In this document: one piece after another, positions 23,812 through 39,400 of the stretch
Layout of the letters: every line of letters starts with the position of its first letter
Position numbering within the stretch: position 1 is the stretch's first letter
From: Globomyces pollinis-pini
Lineage: Eukaryota; Chytridiomycota; Chytridiomycetes; Rhizophydiales; Globomycetaceae
DNA length: 64,000 nt
Assembly: GCA_025399215.1 (NCBI GenBank)
Contig: MU621128.1
Location: forward strand, 29,353-93,352
Reading direction: 5' to 3'
Made by a program: the position numbers and the translations under genes
Notes under the pieces: generated by a model
The model's database searches: none
What the model was told of the DNA's origin: nothing
What the model saw: only the letters and a program-made list of their open reading frames with translations

Positions 23812-24199
23812 CTTATAATGTGAAAAAATTTATCTCCACTTTGACAATTTTTGGAAATTTGCATAACCCTAGACACAAAGTGTTAGGGTTAGTTGAATAG
23901 ACTGTTGACGTGAACAGAAAAGATAAAATAAGAGTGTAAAGAGTATTCCTATGTGAAAGAGCTAGTTTATCATAGCAAAAGTTGGTCCTATTACACGTTC
24001 TATTATTAAACTGCTTTAAATTCAAGTAGTTTGAATTGCGATTATCACATTCTGGTACTTGAATTATCACATTAACACATTGATTATTACATTCTGGTAC
24101 TTTGTCACTTTGAAATATCTTTGGTTTCAAAATTGTGACTGTCTTTGTCACAAAACACTTCTGCAAAAAAATGAAAATCTTACTTTTTAAACCGTCAAA
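23812..24199. promoter_or_regulatory. Divergent promoter of eL27 and uL14
   Basis: This 388-bp region lies between the two ATGs. AACCCTA (23865-23871) and TTAGGGTTAG (23883-23892) form an inverted pair 54-81 bp upstream of eL27. Telomere-like boxes of this kind are known in ribosomal protein promoters of plants and of fungi using Tbf1. Two direct repeats of 21 bp with one mismatch, core TTCTGGTACTT, lie at 24040-24060 and 24082-24102, with a partial third (ATTATCACATT) between them. Both elements recur upstream of UTP20. Regulation is inferred. Confidence 0.6.
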
Positions 24200-24793
24200 A
24201 TGTCAGCAAGAGGTAAATTAATTCAATCAGCATCGTCAATCAAAAGACATATCAAATTATTCATACACCCTTATCATTGCAAATGATTAGATGGATGGAT
24301 GGATATATTTTCATATCAACTTTTTCAATTCGAATATCGTACTAACTTTTGCAGGACGATCAGGAGCTACCGGAACTAAATTAAGAATGACCCTTGGTCT
24401 GCCAGTTGCAGCCACCATGAATTGTGCTGACAACTCTGGTGCCAAGAACTTGTACATCATGGCCGTCAAATGTATCAAGGGTAGATTATCTCGTCTCCCT
24501 TCAGGTGGTGTCGGTGATATGGTTCTTGCTACCGTCAAGAAGGGTAAACCAGATTTGAGAAAGAAGGGTAATTATATATAGTTTTTAACCTCTTAGTTCA
24601 CCCTGCTGTCATCATTCGTCAAAGAAAAGCATGGCGTCGTCGTGATGGTGTCTTCCTTTACTTTGAAGACAATGCTGGTGTTATTGTCAACCCAAAGGGT
24701 GAAATGAAAGGATCAGCTATCACCGGACCAGTTGGAAAGGAATGTGCAGATATCTGGCCAAAGATTGCTTCATCTGCCGGTACCGTTGTGTAA
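24200..24793 (+). CDS. RPL23: 60S ribosomal protein uL14 (RPL23)
   Basis: Three exons give exactly the family length of 140 residues. Exon 1 encodes MSARG. Intron 1 is 24213-24354 (142 nt) and intron 2 is 24568-24596 (29 nt). The protein contains [59 protein letters not shown] and [16 protein letters not shown]. uL14 lies at the subunit interface, contributes to bridge B5/B8 and is the docking site of eIF6. The long first intron carries GATGGATGGATGGATAT, parallel to the eL27 intron, while the second has the short size usual here. AATAAA follows the stop by 7 nt. Confidence 0.98.
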
Positions 24794-24936
24794 TTTACAT
24801 AATAAATGTTCCACATTTCATTAATAATATCTCTTTTTTATATATCATTAGAAGGAAATAAGCAAAGGGAGTGATGTGTGATGTAGATAGATATTTCATT
24901 AACGAACAAAAAAAAATTTAACAATTTTAATCAGGA

Positions 24937-26664
24937 ATGAACGTTCCTGAGGAGTTGCTTTCTTGCTACTCACAATTCAAATTTGGAAATATAAAAGCAG
25001 TCGATCGAACATTGTATTTCCCAGAGTCAAAAATTACTGGTTTCGGGGTACCTTTATCATCTACTAATTTAAAGTTTCCTTGGGTAAATGATAACCTTGC
25101 TACTTCAAAATCTGAATCAAATTTGGATCAAAATCATGGAATAATTGTATTCGGTTCTGTTCCTGTCAATGGTTTGATTTTAAATCATCCCTTTACTAAC
25201 CATGCTAAAGAAATTCCAATTGAACACAGATATAATAATACAAATACCCAAACTATCTCTCATGGCTCAGTTAAAAACGATACTCATCTTAAAACTTCAA
25301 ATTATCCGTTGAAACCTACTACAAACGGAATTAGCTCTCAACCAGCTCCAACCCAAAAGCTATGGTCTGCACTACTAAAAACAGATGAAGTTCCTTCTCT
25401 CCCTTCTGAAACTTCATCTACAAAACAGAAACTTCCACAAATTAGTAAACCAACACAGCCAATAGGTAGTCACTATGTCTAACAATTAGAATTGTGGAAA
25501 TCAATCTCACTCAAGAACAAAGGACCTCTTATCATTCCTCGTGGGCTAATTAACAATGGAAATATGTGTTTTATGAATGCCATCCTCCAACCTTTGATTC
25601 ACTGTCCACCATTTTACGTTTTCTTCTTGGAACTTTCCAAACATACCACACATAACTTTACCTCTAAAACTCCTATTCTTGATGCCATGTTTGTCTTATG
25701 TCAGTTAAATATTAGGATTGACTTTACAAAGCAATTTCATCATGGATCTGAACCTGATGCAGAACAAGGTGATTATTTATGACTGATTTTATAGACTCTG
25801 CATTTGAAGCTGAATTTGTTTATGATGCCATTCGGCTGCGAACCAAAATAGATTCCTTAAAGGGTCGACAAGAAGACGCAGAGGAATTTTTGGGATTTTT
25901 GTTGGATGGAATACACGAAGAATTATTGTTAACTGTTGATAAACCACTAGTTGCAATAGAAAAACCAAATGATGATTGGATTGAAGTTGGGAAAAAGAAT
26001 AAAACAGTTACTACACAACGGATTGAGATCCAGCCTTCTCAAATAACTCGATTGTTTGGAGGGCAGCTACGTTCGATTGTCAAAAGTGTCGGGTCCAAAG
26101 AATCGATTACACTCGAACCATTTCAATCTCTTCAGTTAGATATTACTGTATTTTCAACGAATGTTAATATGTAGGACTCTCATGTGCAATCAATAGAAGA
26201 TGCAATTCAGAATATGACAAAATCTGAAGTTTTGGATGATTTTGCAACTCATAATAATTCTACTACAACAAAGCAATCATTCTTTGAAGCAGTACCACCA
26301 ATTTTAATTATTTCCCTCAAGCGTTTTGTGTATGATATCAATATTGGAAAAACCCAAAAACTACACAAACATATTCATTACCCAATAGAGCTAAAGTTTA
26401 ATCCATCGATTATGACACCGTCTCCTATCAACAAACAAGGAGCACAATTCCGACTTTTTGCGGGTAATTCTGTTTCATTTAATTGTAGTTGTGAACCATC
26501 ACGGAAAGTTTGCTCAAGGAGGCCATTATACCTGTGACATATCTCATCAATCTGGCGTTTGGTACAGATTTGATGACTCTAGTGTGACTGTAGTTGAAGA
26601 GGACTTGGTGATTAGCCAGCAAAGTGACCGTCAACCCTATATGCTCTTCTATATTCAACTGTGA
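24937..26664 (+). CDS. USP10: Ubiquitin-specific protease, USP10/Ubp3 type
   Basis: Five exons; introns 25466-25489, 25769-25794, 26148-26174 and 26464-26488 (24-27 nt). The product is 541 residues. The Cys box reads PRGLINNGNMCFMNAILQ (catalytic Cys in NMCF). It is followed by GRQEDAEEFLGFLLDGIHEE, PPILIISLKRFVYD and the His box VVNHHGKFAQGGHYTCDI, then WYRFDDSSV with the third catalytic residue and YMLFYIQ. The order and the PRGLINNGN start are those of the USP10/Ubp3 branch, deubiquitinases of translation, ribosome turnover and p53-type substrates. The first 170 residues are Ser/Asn/Pro-rich and not recognised. In Ubp3/USP10 this part binds Bre5/G3BP. The compact catalytic domain lacks the large insertions of animal USPs. 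Confidence 0.88.
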
Positions 26665-26861
26665 ACAATAAATGTTTTCTTATATTGAACATTAACGAAA
26701 CCCTTGCTTAAGCGTTTGTTGTCTCACATGTGGTGTTGATTGAAACCCTCTTTTTCTGTGGGACTCATTCCCCACTTTTTTAATTTTTCCATTTTTTCGT
26801 GGCAATATTTTTCCATTACAAGAGTATTTAAGACTTCAATGAGACGCGCTTACATTTTAGC

Positions 26862-31001
<4,140 letters not shown>

Positions 31002-31468
31002 ATATCTAAATATATAATACCAATACATCTTCTTGACAAATATCACCATACTAATCAAATGGGTATCGGGATATTCCTTTTCAATATAGTGTAATATTTA
31101 CTCGCACAATGCAGCTGTAGTTTATGTATCATAACTTATGGTCCCATCACAAAATGAATGCACACTGTTATCTGGGATTTCAATTTGAGTTTGATGGGTT
31201 TCTTACTAAATGGCCTTTGGATGTTGATACTCAGCCAGATAACTTAAAAATCGCTTTGTTATTATTATTATCATCACTACTGATTAGTAGGTATGAAGAA
31301 ATTGTTCACTTTCAGGCCAGACCATTGACAACCGATTTCCAATTATAAGGATGTGATAACAGCATCATCATAATGATATCCCCTATTCTTCCGAACTACG
31401 CATAACTTGCTAAGTGAGAACAATGCAATGTATCCTTTGTTGATATCAAAATTTGTTCAATTGTATAG
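31002..31468. other. Intergenic region, nothing recognised
   Basis: This 467-bp gap between the ABC transporter and CNB gene B contains a 74-codon open frame (31124-31348) with a hydrophobic Leu-rich segment. I cannot relate it to a family and find no splice partners, so I do not call it a gene. The rest is AT-rich and should include the CNB gene B promoter. Confidence 0.5.
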
Positions 31469-33354
31469 ATGAAAATGTCGGAGCCAGCAGTAGAATATGC
31501 AGAGAGTCTGATGTTCAAAAGGCCAAAAATCAAATCTGTCCAAAATCATGTTATCAGGTAAAAAATTACAGGATGTAAAACAGCAGTCGCGCGAATCAGC
31601 TGAAGATGAAAGAAGACGAGTAAACTAAAAAGCATACTAAGGATTAGTTTCGATCTCTCACTACTACCGTCTCCCTCAATGTCGAAAGAAATCAATAAAA
31701 AGCTGATTTTGGGAAAGCCAAACTTTACAGTGACTCCAAAACTTCGACAAATTGGTAGCATGATAGAAACCAAAAAGACAGGCATCAAATTTCCATCAAT
31801 TGTACCCCTACAAGGATCGGTTATTGATATTGATACCAAATCAAACACCAATATTAATTTACCATCGATTGGTAAAAACCATCGACAGCTTCTTCGAAAA
31901 GATAAAAACAAGAAGTCAATTATTTTTCAGAAATTTCTAGAGTTGACAGAAACGGAAATGATGAAAGATGGGGCTGAGAGCGTGAACTCAAAACGAAATG
32001 TAATGCTCGTTTACTTAAGCTAGAATTATCTGGAGAAGGTGCTTGATATATTTAAAGACAAAAATACGGGTATGACAAAAAATGGGTTTGAACCAGAAAC
32101 ATGGGAAAGGCTCTCTGGAAAGCTGTTACATGAAAAAAAGAGTTTGAGTAAAAGAAGTTCTACTAATGAAGAACATATTAATGCTAATATGCCAATGCTG
32201 CAGCGACTATCCATTAGGTGAGCTAAACATTATCTGATGTTAGTCTAAATCATCCACATCCCGGAGAATTGCGACAAATATTTCAAGAGCTTGACCAAAA
32301 AGCGAGATCTGTTCGGGAATTAGTATCACAGTCAGAATTCGTTCGATTAATATCTAAAACGCCCCAGTTGTATTCTCGAAGCGAGAAACAACTTTTACAG
32401 ATTGATGACTTTTTAAGAGTACTTCCTGCATTTAAATCATTACCAGATTACACTTTCCCGCAAATTTGTAAAAAGATTTTGTCAGAATCGCTGAAACGTG
32501 GACAGCTTCTTTTCAAACAACATGAACCAGGTGCAAAATGGTACGTGATTCTGACTGGGAGAGTAAAACTTCTCTATGACCCAGATGACAGTAAAACACA
32601 AAATGTTATTGCAGTATTGGGCGAAGGAGAATCTTTTGGAGAATCATCACTGATAAATAACGAACCTAGAACTTGCTACGCTATGGTTGATTCAAAGTCA
32701 TGTGTACTTTTGACATTATCAAAACAAGTGTATCTTGAATATATGTTACCACTTGCAAAACTAGAGACGCATAGTCGTGTTTCTGTTGTCAAGAAATTAC
32801 CATTGTTCAAAGCACTGGAATTTACAAGCTTACGAGAAATATCGAACAAAACGGTAATAAGAAAGTTTGAAGCCAATTCCGTGATAATTCGGGAAGGCGA
32901 TATAAACTATTCTGTATTCTTTGTAAAATCAGGAAAGTGTGCAATATTTAGAAGTTTAGAACTGAAAGAGGGATCGTATGTTCTTGAATTTAACTTTGAT
33001 AGGAAAATAATACAAAAGAACGTATTATTGGGATATCTGGGACCCAACACTTCTTTTAATGAGGAATCAATTTTTTCAAATGGTATATCGAACAGAAGGC
33101 CTGCACCATATAGTGTGATAACTGTATCTGATTCTGAAATTGGCTCGGTGATAGCGAAGAAGGAATGGGCCAACTATGGATTATGCTATGAGCCGTCTAT
33201 ATACGCTGAAATGACACAAAAACAATTATTACACCGTTATCGTATAAGTTGCGAAGTAGACAAATTTAGAAAGTACCAAGAACGGTATGTAACTGCATTG
33301 CTTTCTGAAAGTAAAGAAGTAAAGCACCACAAACAAACTCGTTATCAATTGTAA
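31469..33354 (+). CDS. Cyclic-nucleotide-binding-domain protein B (CNBD2-like)
   Basis: Five exons; introns 31558-31583, 31620-31647, 32000-32023 and 32218-32243 (24-28 nt). The product is 593 residues. The two short 5' exons are added because they join in frame (SVQNHVISSRANQLKMKEDD, then FDLSLLPSPS) to the longer exon beginning near 31648. A CNB fold starts near residue 290: GQLLFKQHEPGAKWYVILTG, then a partly conserved phosphate-binding cassette GESFGESSL...EPRTCYA. A second CNB-like fold follows (VVKKLPLFKALEFTSLREIS, then NYSVFFVKSGKCAIF). The cassette keeps FGE and Arg but is otherwise weakened. It is a paralogue of the gene at 19140-21448, with a similar two-fold layout and basic tail. 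It converges on UTP20 with 52 bp between stops. Confidence 0.78.
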
Positions 33355-33406
33355 TTTATATATATAAGCATCAATAAATTTTTAATAAGAATGTATTTAT
33401 TAAATT

Positions 33407-36400
33407 TTACGTTTTACGCATTTTAGACGATTGATTTGTTTTCACACGCTTTGAAGCGAATTCCGAAGCCTTTCGTTTGCGATTGTTCTGTTTTGTTGCA
33501 TTTTTCTTCAGCCGATGTTGTGCATATGCAACTGGATCTGCTACTGCTTGTATTGATTTCCTTTCCTTTCTTGCACGTCTTTGAGAGACCACATTTTCAT
33601 GTACAATTTGAAATACTTCCACATAAGTTGTAGTACCAGCCTCTTTCTGTAAAAAAGACATTACTTCTGTGGCCAATTGTTTGAGAGATGCTAATTGTCA
33701 ATGCTTATTTAAAAATTACTTATATCTTCCCCTTTTAATGTTTCATCTTTCTCTGTATGATATAAACAAGTGATCATCATTTGTAATGACACCTTTTCGT
33801 ATGACTTTGGAATATGTTTGAATATCGCTGCAAAATATTGGAAGACGTTGGCTCTCTAATGGTTATTAAAAATTATTATATACCAAAGTAATTCCTCTAT
33901 TCTTCTTTGCACTCTCGCTTCTTGAAAGAAAACAAAGTCTTTTCATCAACCATAGCAAGGATTCTCCCTTTTTCACTACAGTCTCCAAAGCATCATCTTC
34001 GTTGAGTTCATCAATGTCAGGCTTGTCTTGGCTCAGGAATGGTATCAAGCATTTAGAGAGGAATACTAGATTCTTGGTAACTTGTTTGGCATGGATAGTT
34101 GTAATATAGTCTGAATCTAATTGATCACAGCATTGTTTTGCTAAACTTCTAATGTCCCCTTCAGTTTTAAGTAAAAAGTAAGATTCTTGAGTGTTTGATT
34201 TTCCGACTGCAGAAGCAACAAGTTTTCTTGTTGAAGGGTCAATAAAAGAAAATATTGAACCAATTAGTTGCGAGGCTAACAATCTAATCCATTGGTGAGG
34301 ATGCAATAATTGCTGTGTTACTACACTCCACAAGTCCGGTGAATTGGTTGTAATTGATGGAAAAGCACGTAACATTTTGGTAACACTCTTTAAACTCATA
34401 TATCCCAATTCCCAGTACTCTAGCTCCTCATCTATATTTGTGTTATCATTTTGCAAATTCTTCCATTCATTCAGAGTAATTGTGAGTGATCCAGTTAAGC
34501 TAAGTTTCCAATCATCGATCCATTTTTTTGTTCGATCTCCAAATGCGTCGATCACCAACCCAACTAATTGGCACGCAACTTGCTTTAGCTCTTTTTGCTC
34601 CTGGTCAAACCATTTCTTCAAAAGAAGGAGAGGTTTGTCCATTTTTCCTACGTCAAGTCTTTTACAAATAGAGATAATCAATAGCCCAGCTATTTCTTTA
34701 CACTTTGAAGATTCATCATTTGCAAGCACCATTACTACAGACAGGAATATCATATCACTATTGGATTGAAACACCTCTTCACTAAATTTAGCGACACCCA
34801 AGTTGAATAATTCTAGTACAGATATTCTACCACTTTCAAATTCATATTCTAAATTGGAAACCAAATATGCAATCAGCTTTCGTAATCGAAGATGTCCATG
34901 AGGATAATCCACAAGAAATTGAATAAACGCTTGCCGACAAAGTTCTCGTACTTGGCTACTCTGACTGGTGACCAAAACTCTAGCAATTCGATCCATAAGG
35001 TCATATATCTCTGAAACAACCATTTTCTTACCCAAGATTGCTCGAATCAATGAAAATGTAGTAGTCTGCTTCTCAGGCTCTTCTACATCGGGTCCTAATA
35101 ATGCAAGAATCGCAACCAGTTTCCTTTCTGGTACTTCGACATGTTTGCAATCTCGAAGAATAACCGTTAATAATTTAAATACATTTTGAACCAATTCTGT
35201 ATCAGTTGAACTCGATTTGGAAACAATTTGAAATAGTCTCTTCACAACCACAGGTAACGTATTGTTTAGAGCTGGTAATTTGGCCTTGATGATATTGGTA
35301 AATATTCTGATTGAGAGAATATTAATTGACGCATGTTTTGAATACATTGATTTACCAATGAAATCAACTAAAGGATCCAGCATTTGTAAGTGTTCCACAT
35401 TGTTTAACTGAATTTTGTCTCGCTTTAAACTGGTTAGTAAAAGCGACAGACCAAACTCCACAAACATATGTACATTCATTTCATAGTACTTTAGCACAAA
35501 GTTAGCATCACTCCGTTTCAGTTGAACTCGAATATGCTTTTCAGTCTCTGATATGGATGGGTTCACATTTTTGGCGTCATGTTGAGTTAAAGGTAAACTT
35601 TCGGATAACAGCTGTTGTATGAATACCATAAAATCCACCATTTTGATAGACGGATTAGCATTTAATCCAACAGCAGTGCGGTTAAATACTTCTTCGATCT
35701 GTCGAATGACTTTGATTTGATTGGTTTCTAACATCAATTCCTTAAGAGGAAGTAATAATTCATTTAGTTTGTGGAATCCCATTATTTTGCACAAGCATTC
35801 GATAGTTTCGAAACTCTTCGTTGTTTTAATTTCTCTCATTTTTCCTTTCAGTTCTTGTACTTCACGTTCCTTTCCAGTTTCTCCAAATATATCTTGAATC
35901 GAAATTGCTACTATTTGACCGACACAATTATCGACTGACTCTGGAGGGAAAATTCCAACATTTTCAGATATAATTGCATGAACAGTATACCCAAGGACGT
36001 GCAACTGGTATCCTCTCTTTAAAGCTGTGGTTAAACCTTTGACAATATATCCAAGATACTTTGGTCCTAACATAGATGATATTTTCACTAACGTAGATCG
36101 AGAACTATCACGAGATGATTGTAAATGAGAAGATAAAATATTGCACAAAGTTGAAACTAGTTTCGGGAGATGAGCATGTAAGGAGTCTCTTGGTAACAGC
36201 TGCAGAAGACGTGTAAGGGCAATAGCTAGCGGTGTCCTAATTGGAACAGATTCATCGTTTTTAACAGAAATGAGCCGCTGGATACTAGGAATTAATTTTT
36301 CAGTCACAGCAAGGTGGATTTTGTCCGCTTCAGTTTGATTAAAACTATCAATATCCATCTCATCTTGTTCCTTTTCATTGTCTTCAAATGTTTCCTCGTC

Positions 36401-39400
36401 TATATCTTCCGTATCATTGTTTGTCTCTTCATCATTGTCAGCATCCGGAGTAGGTTCGATAACAGCCAAGTCAATTTCAGCTTCTTTTGCTTCTGATACC
36501 ACAGCTGGGTTCAGCGTCAAAACGAAATGGAAACGATCCAAGATATGAATGATTAACCGAATCAAAACTTTTTCTAGTTCTGGTCTAAATGAGAAACTAT
36601 TCATAAATCGTTTGATACAACTATAATATTGCCCCCATTTCAAGACACCACAACATGATCCAATTGTAGAAATTGCTTCATTGATAATATTGTGATCATT
36701 GACTTTGTTTGATTCAAATATAAAATGGGCCAAGATAGAAATAAAAACGTTCGAGACGTTAGTTGGTTGCAGCTTGCCTTCATCACAGACCTTTGACAGT
36801 AATCGTAAAGCTTTCACTCGGCGATGCACTTGCAAATGTGTAATATTACTGAAAAAATTGGTTTCATCATCGTTCTCCATCCCACGCAAGTGAACCATAT
36901 CTTCAAATTCTGGCATAGTTCCATGCAACTCGACAAGTTTTCCAAGAAGTAAAACGTATTCGTGTCGTATTACTGACTCTGATATTTTGCATCCTTTCTT
37001 GATTTGAGGAAACACTTGATGAACAATAATAGAGCGATATTCTTCTGATAGCGACTCTTGAATCTCTACTTGCGCTCGCTCAATAAAGCGAACAATACCG
37101 AAACTTGCTGATGTTCGAATTGAAAACTCTTCTGGATCCCTAACGAAATGGAAAAAGTTATAAAGTATAGGCTTCCATTCGGGTATACTAAATGATAGAT
37201 ATGCTGTCTGATTCATTTCTGAATAAGCGGTAAAACGAGTATTGAAATCGGGTTCATCAATTCGTTTAGTAGAATATGCATTTAGATCGCTTAGGAACTG
37301 ACAGACTTTCTCTAATTCAGGTGCCTTGGCTGTCAATGAGCGGAAACAAGCAAGTAATTCCAATCTGGCGTCCCGAGATACCAATAGGTCAAACAGTTGT
37401 GACAGGATAGGATAGTATACCGTTTCAGATGGATGAATTGTTTGAATAGAAGGTATCAATGGAATGAAATTTCGCAAAATTCTAAGGATTTCAGTTTTTG
37501 TAGTTTCAGGGACAGCTTTGACTGATGATTTCAAGAATGGAACAAGAATATTGATGAGTTTTTCAGCAACTGTGCTGGAAGTTACAGAAGACGAAGCTTG
37601 TGAAAGGATTCTTATAACACGAGTTGGTATGCTTTCTCCAATTAATCGAATATTTTTTCCCTTTGCTACTGATTCAAAAGACTTTTCCAGCAATGATTCA
37701 CATTGTTCAAGTAGCAATGGAACATAGTTATTAAACATTGAAGATAAATCTGAAACTCCAGCATCATCAACAGCAGTGATTTGATGATATTGAATATTTT
37801 CGATGATGGACAAAACAAAGGTTACCACAGTTTCATGTACTTTTTTAGCAGATAGTAACCTTAAAATTCCACTAACAAGGTCTGGATTGTATTCAAACAA
37901 GTATCTGACATAACGACGATCTTTTGACCAAGAGGATAGTAACTCTAGGAACGCTGAAGCCGCTTGAGTATTCTCGGTTTCCAAATTTTGAACTCTTGCA
38001 TTAATAAATGACTTGAAATGTTGAGAAATATATGGCGTAAAGTTAAAGTCCACATCGATGGAATATAGAAGGGTGAATCGCTTCATTGTTAAAGTCCTGA
38101 TTAGTCTAGCTTGTGTTACAATGTAATCTTCCGCCTTGGTTTCTGATTCAATTACTCTTTCAGCACCATGTATCATGTAGAGAAAAGTTTCCATCAGCTT
38201 TGGTAAGAAAGGTGATACTAAAGTCCGTAACTGATTGATGAAATCTTCCACAACAGATAAGAAACCAATTTGCTTTTTAATTGGACATAAGGAGTACAAA
38301 TCAACCTCTTCAACCAAAGAAAATTCATTTTCATTTGGTAAAATTTCATTTTTTAACGCAAAGAGCGATTTAAAAGGATCCAACATCAAATCAATAATCA
38401 TAGATCTTTCTTCGTCTGTCAGAGTCGCTAAAAATCCAAAAATGGCAACTCTTCTAGCTTTTACTCCAGACTTTGCCGAATTCCTTCCACGGCGACTGAT
38501 CAATTTACCATAAAGAATTCTACACAATGAGTTGATAAACGGCTTTTGGTCTTCTTCATTTAACGTGGTTCTAATTCGATCCATATCAATCGTGGCAATA
38601 CTATCCCTTAATCGATCATCATCAGCCAAGCCTTGTAAAATTTCTGAATATTTTGTGATTCCAGTTTCTTGCCAAGTCAAAATACATTCTAAAGCGGCTT
38701 GCTGGAATTTGGCATCTCCGTGTGTTAATAAATGATTAAATGTGGCATAGAGTAAGTTGGACTTATAAAGTTTCCTTGGTTTCCTGATTTTCGAAAAGGT
38801 AGATAAATATGCAAGTATTTTAACTCGACTATGCTTTGTATTTGCCAAAGTCACATCCTCATCATTGTCTAATGCAGCCTCCAGAGTGATATTGGTCAAG
38901 TCTATGGTACTATTCATCTGAGTTTGGAATTCATTATCAAATAGAGCTAAGAATAGAGGCACAATCGCACTAGAATGATCATGAATTATTTGAGGCATTT
39001 GAGCAAGGGATTTGATCATCAATACGTAACAATTATTGATATCTAGTGTCATAGGTTCTGCTGCAACTGCCGGAAGTAATATCTTCAAGTTTGTTTTTGT
39101 GATATCAGTAAACAAATCAACAGTGCCATTCCAGTTCTTTGACAAATCATTAAGATATGTACATTCAAATGACACATTAATAAGTCTATGATTCTTTTGT
39201 CTTTTCGGCTCTTCAGCAGTCTCATCATCAAACAAATTGATAGAAGAAGTTTGCTGAATGTTTGATTGAGTTAAAGTCCGTAACACTTCTTCAAAAATAA
39301 TCCAAAAGGACGAGTTGTACTTGGTAGAGCACGCCACCAATGACTTGGTCACTTCAGGCCATAAAGGAGCGAAGTTGACCCCTAACAAGGCCAGGAAATA

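Noticed and set aside
23865..23892. Interstitial telomere repeat
   Set aside because: Only one box in each orientation, not an array. The position in a ribosomal promoter favours a transcription-factor site.
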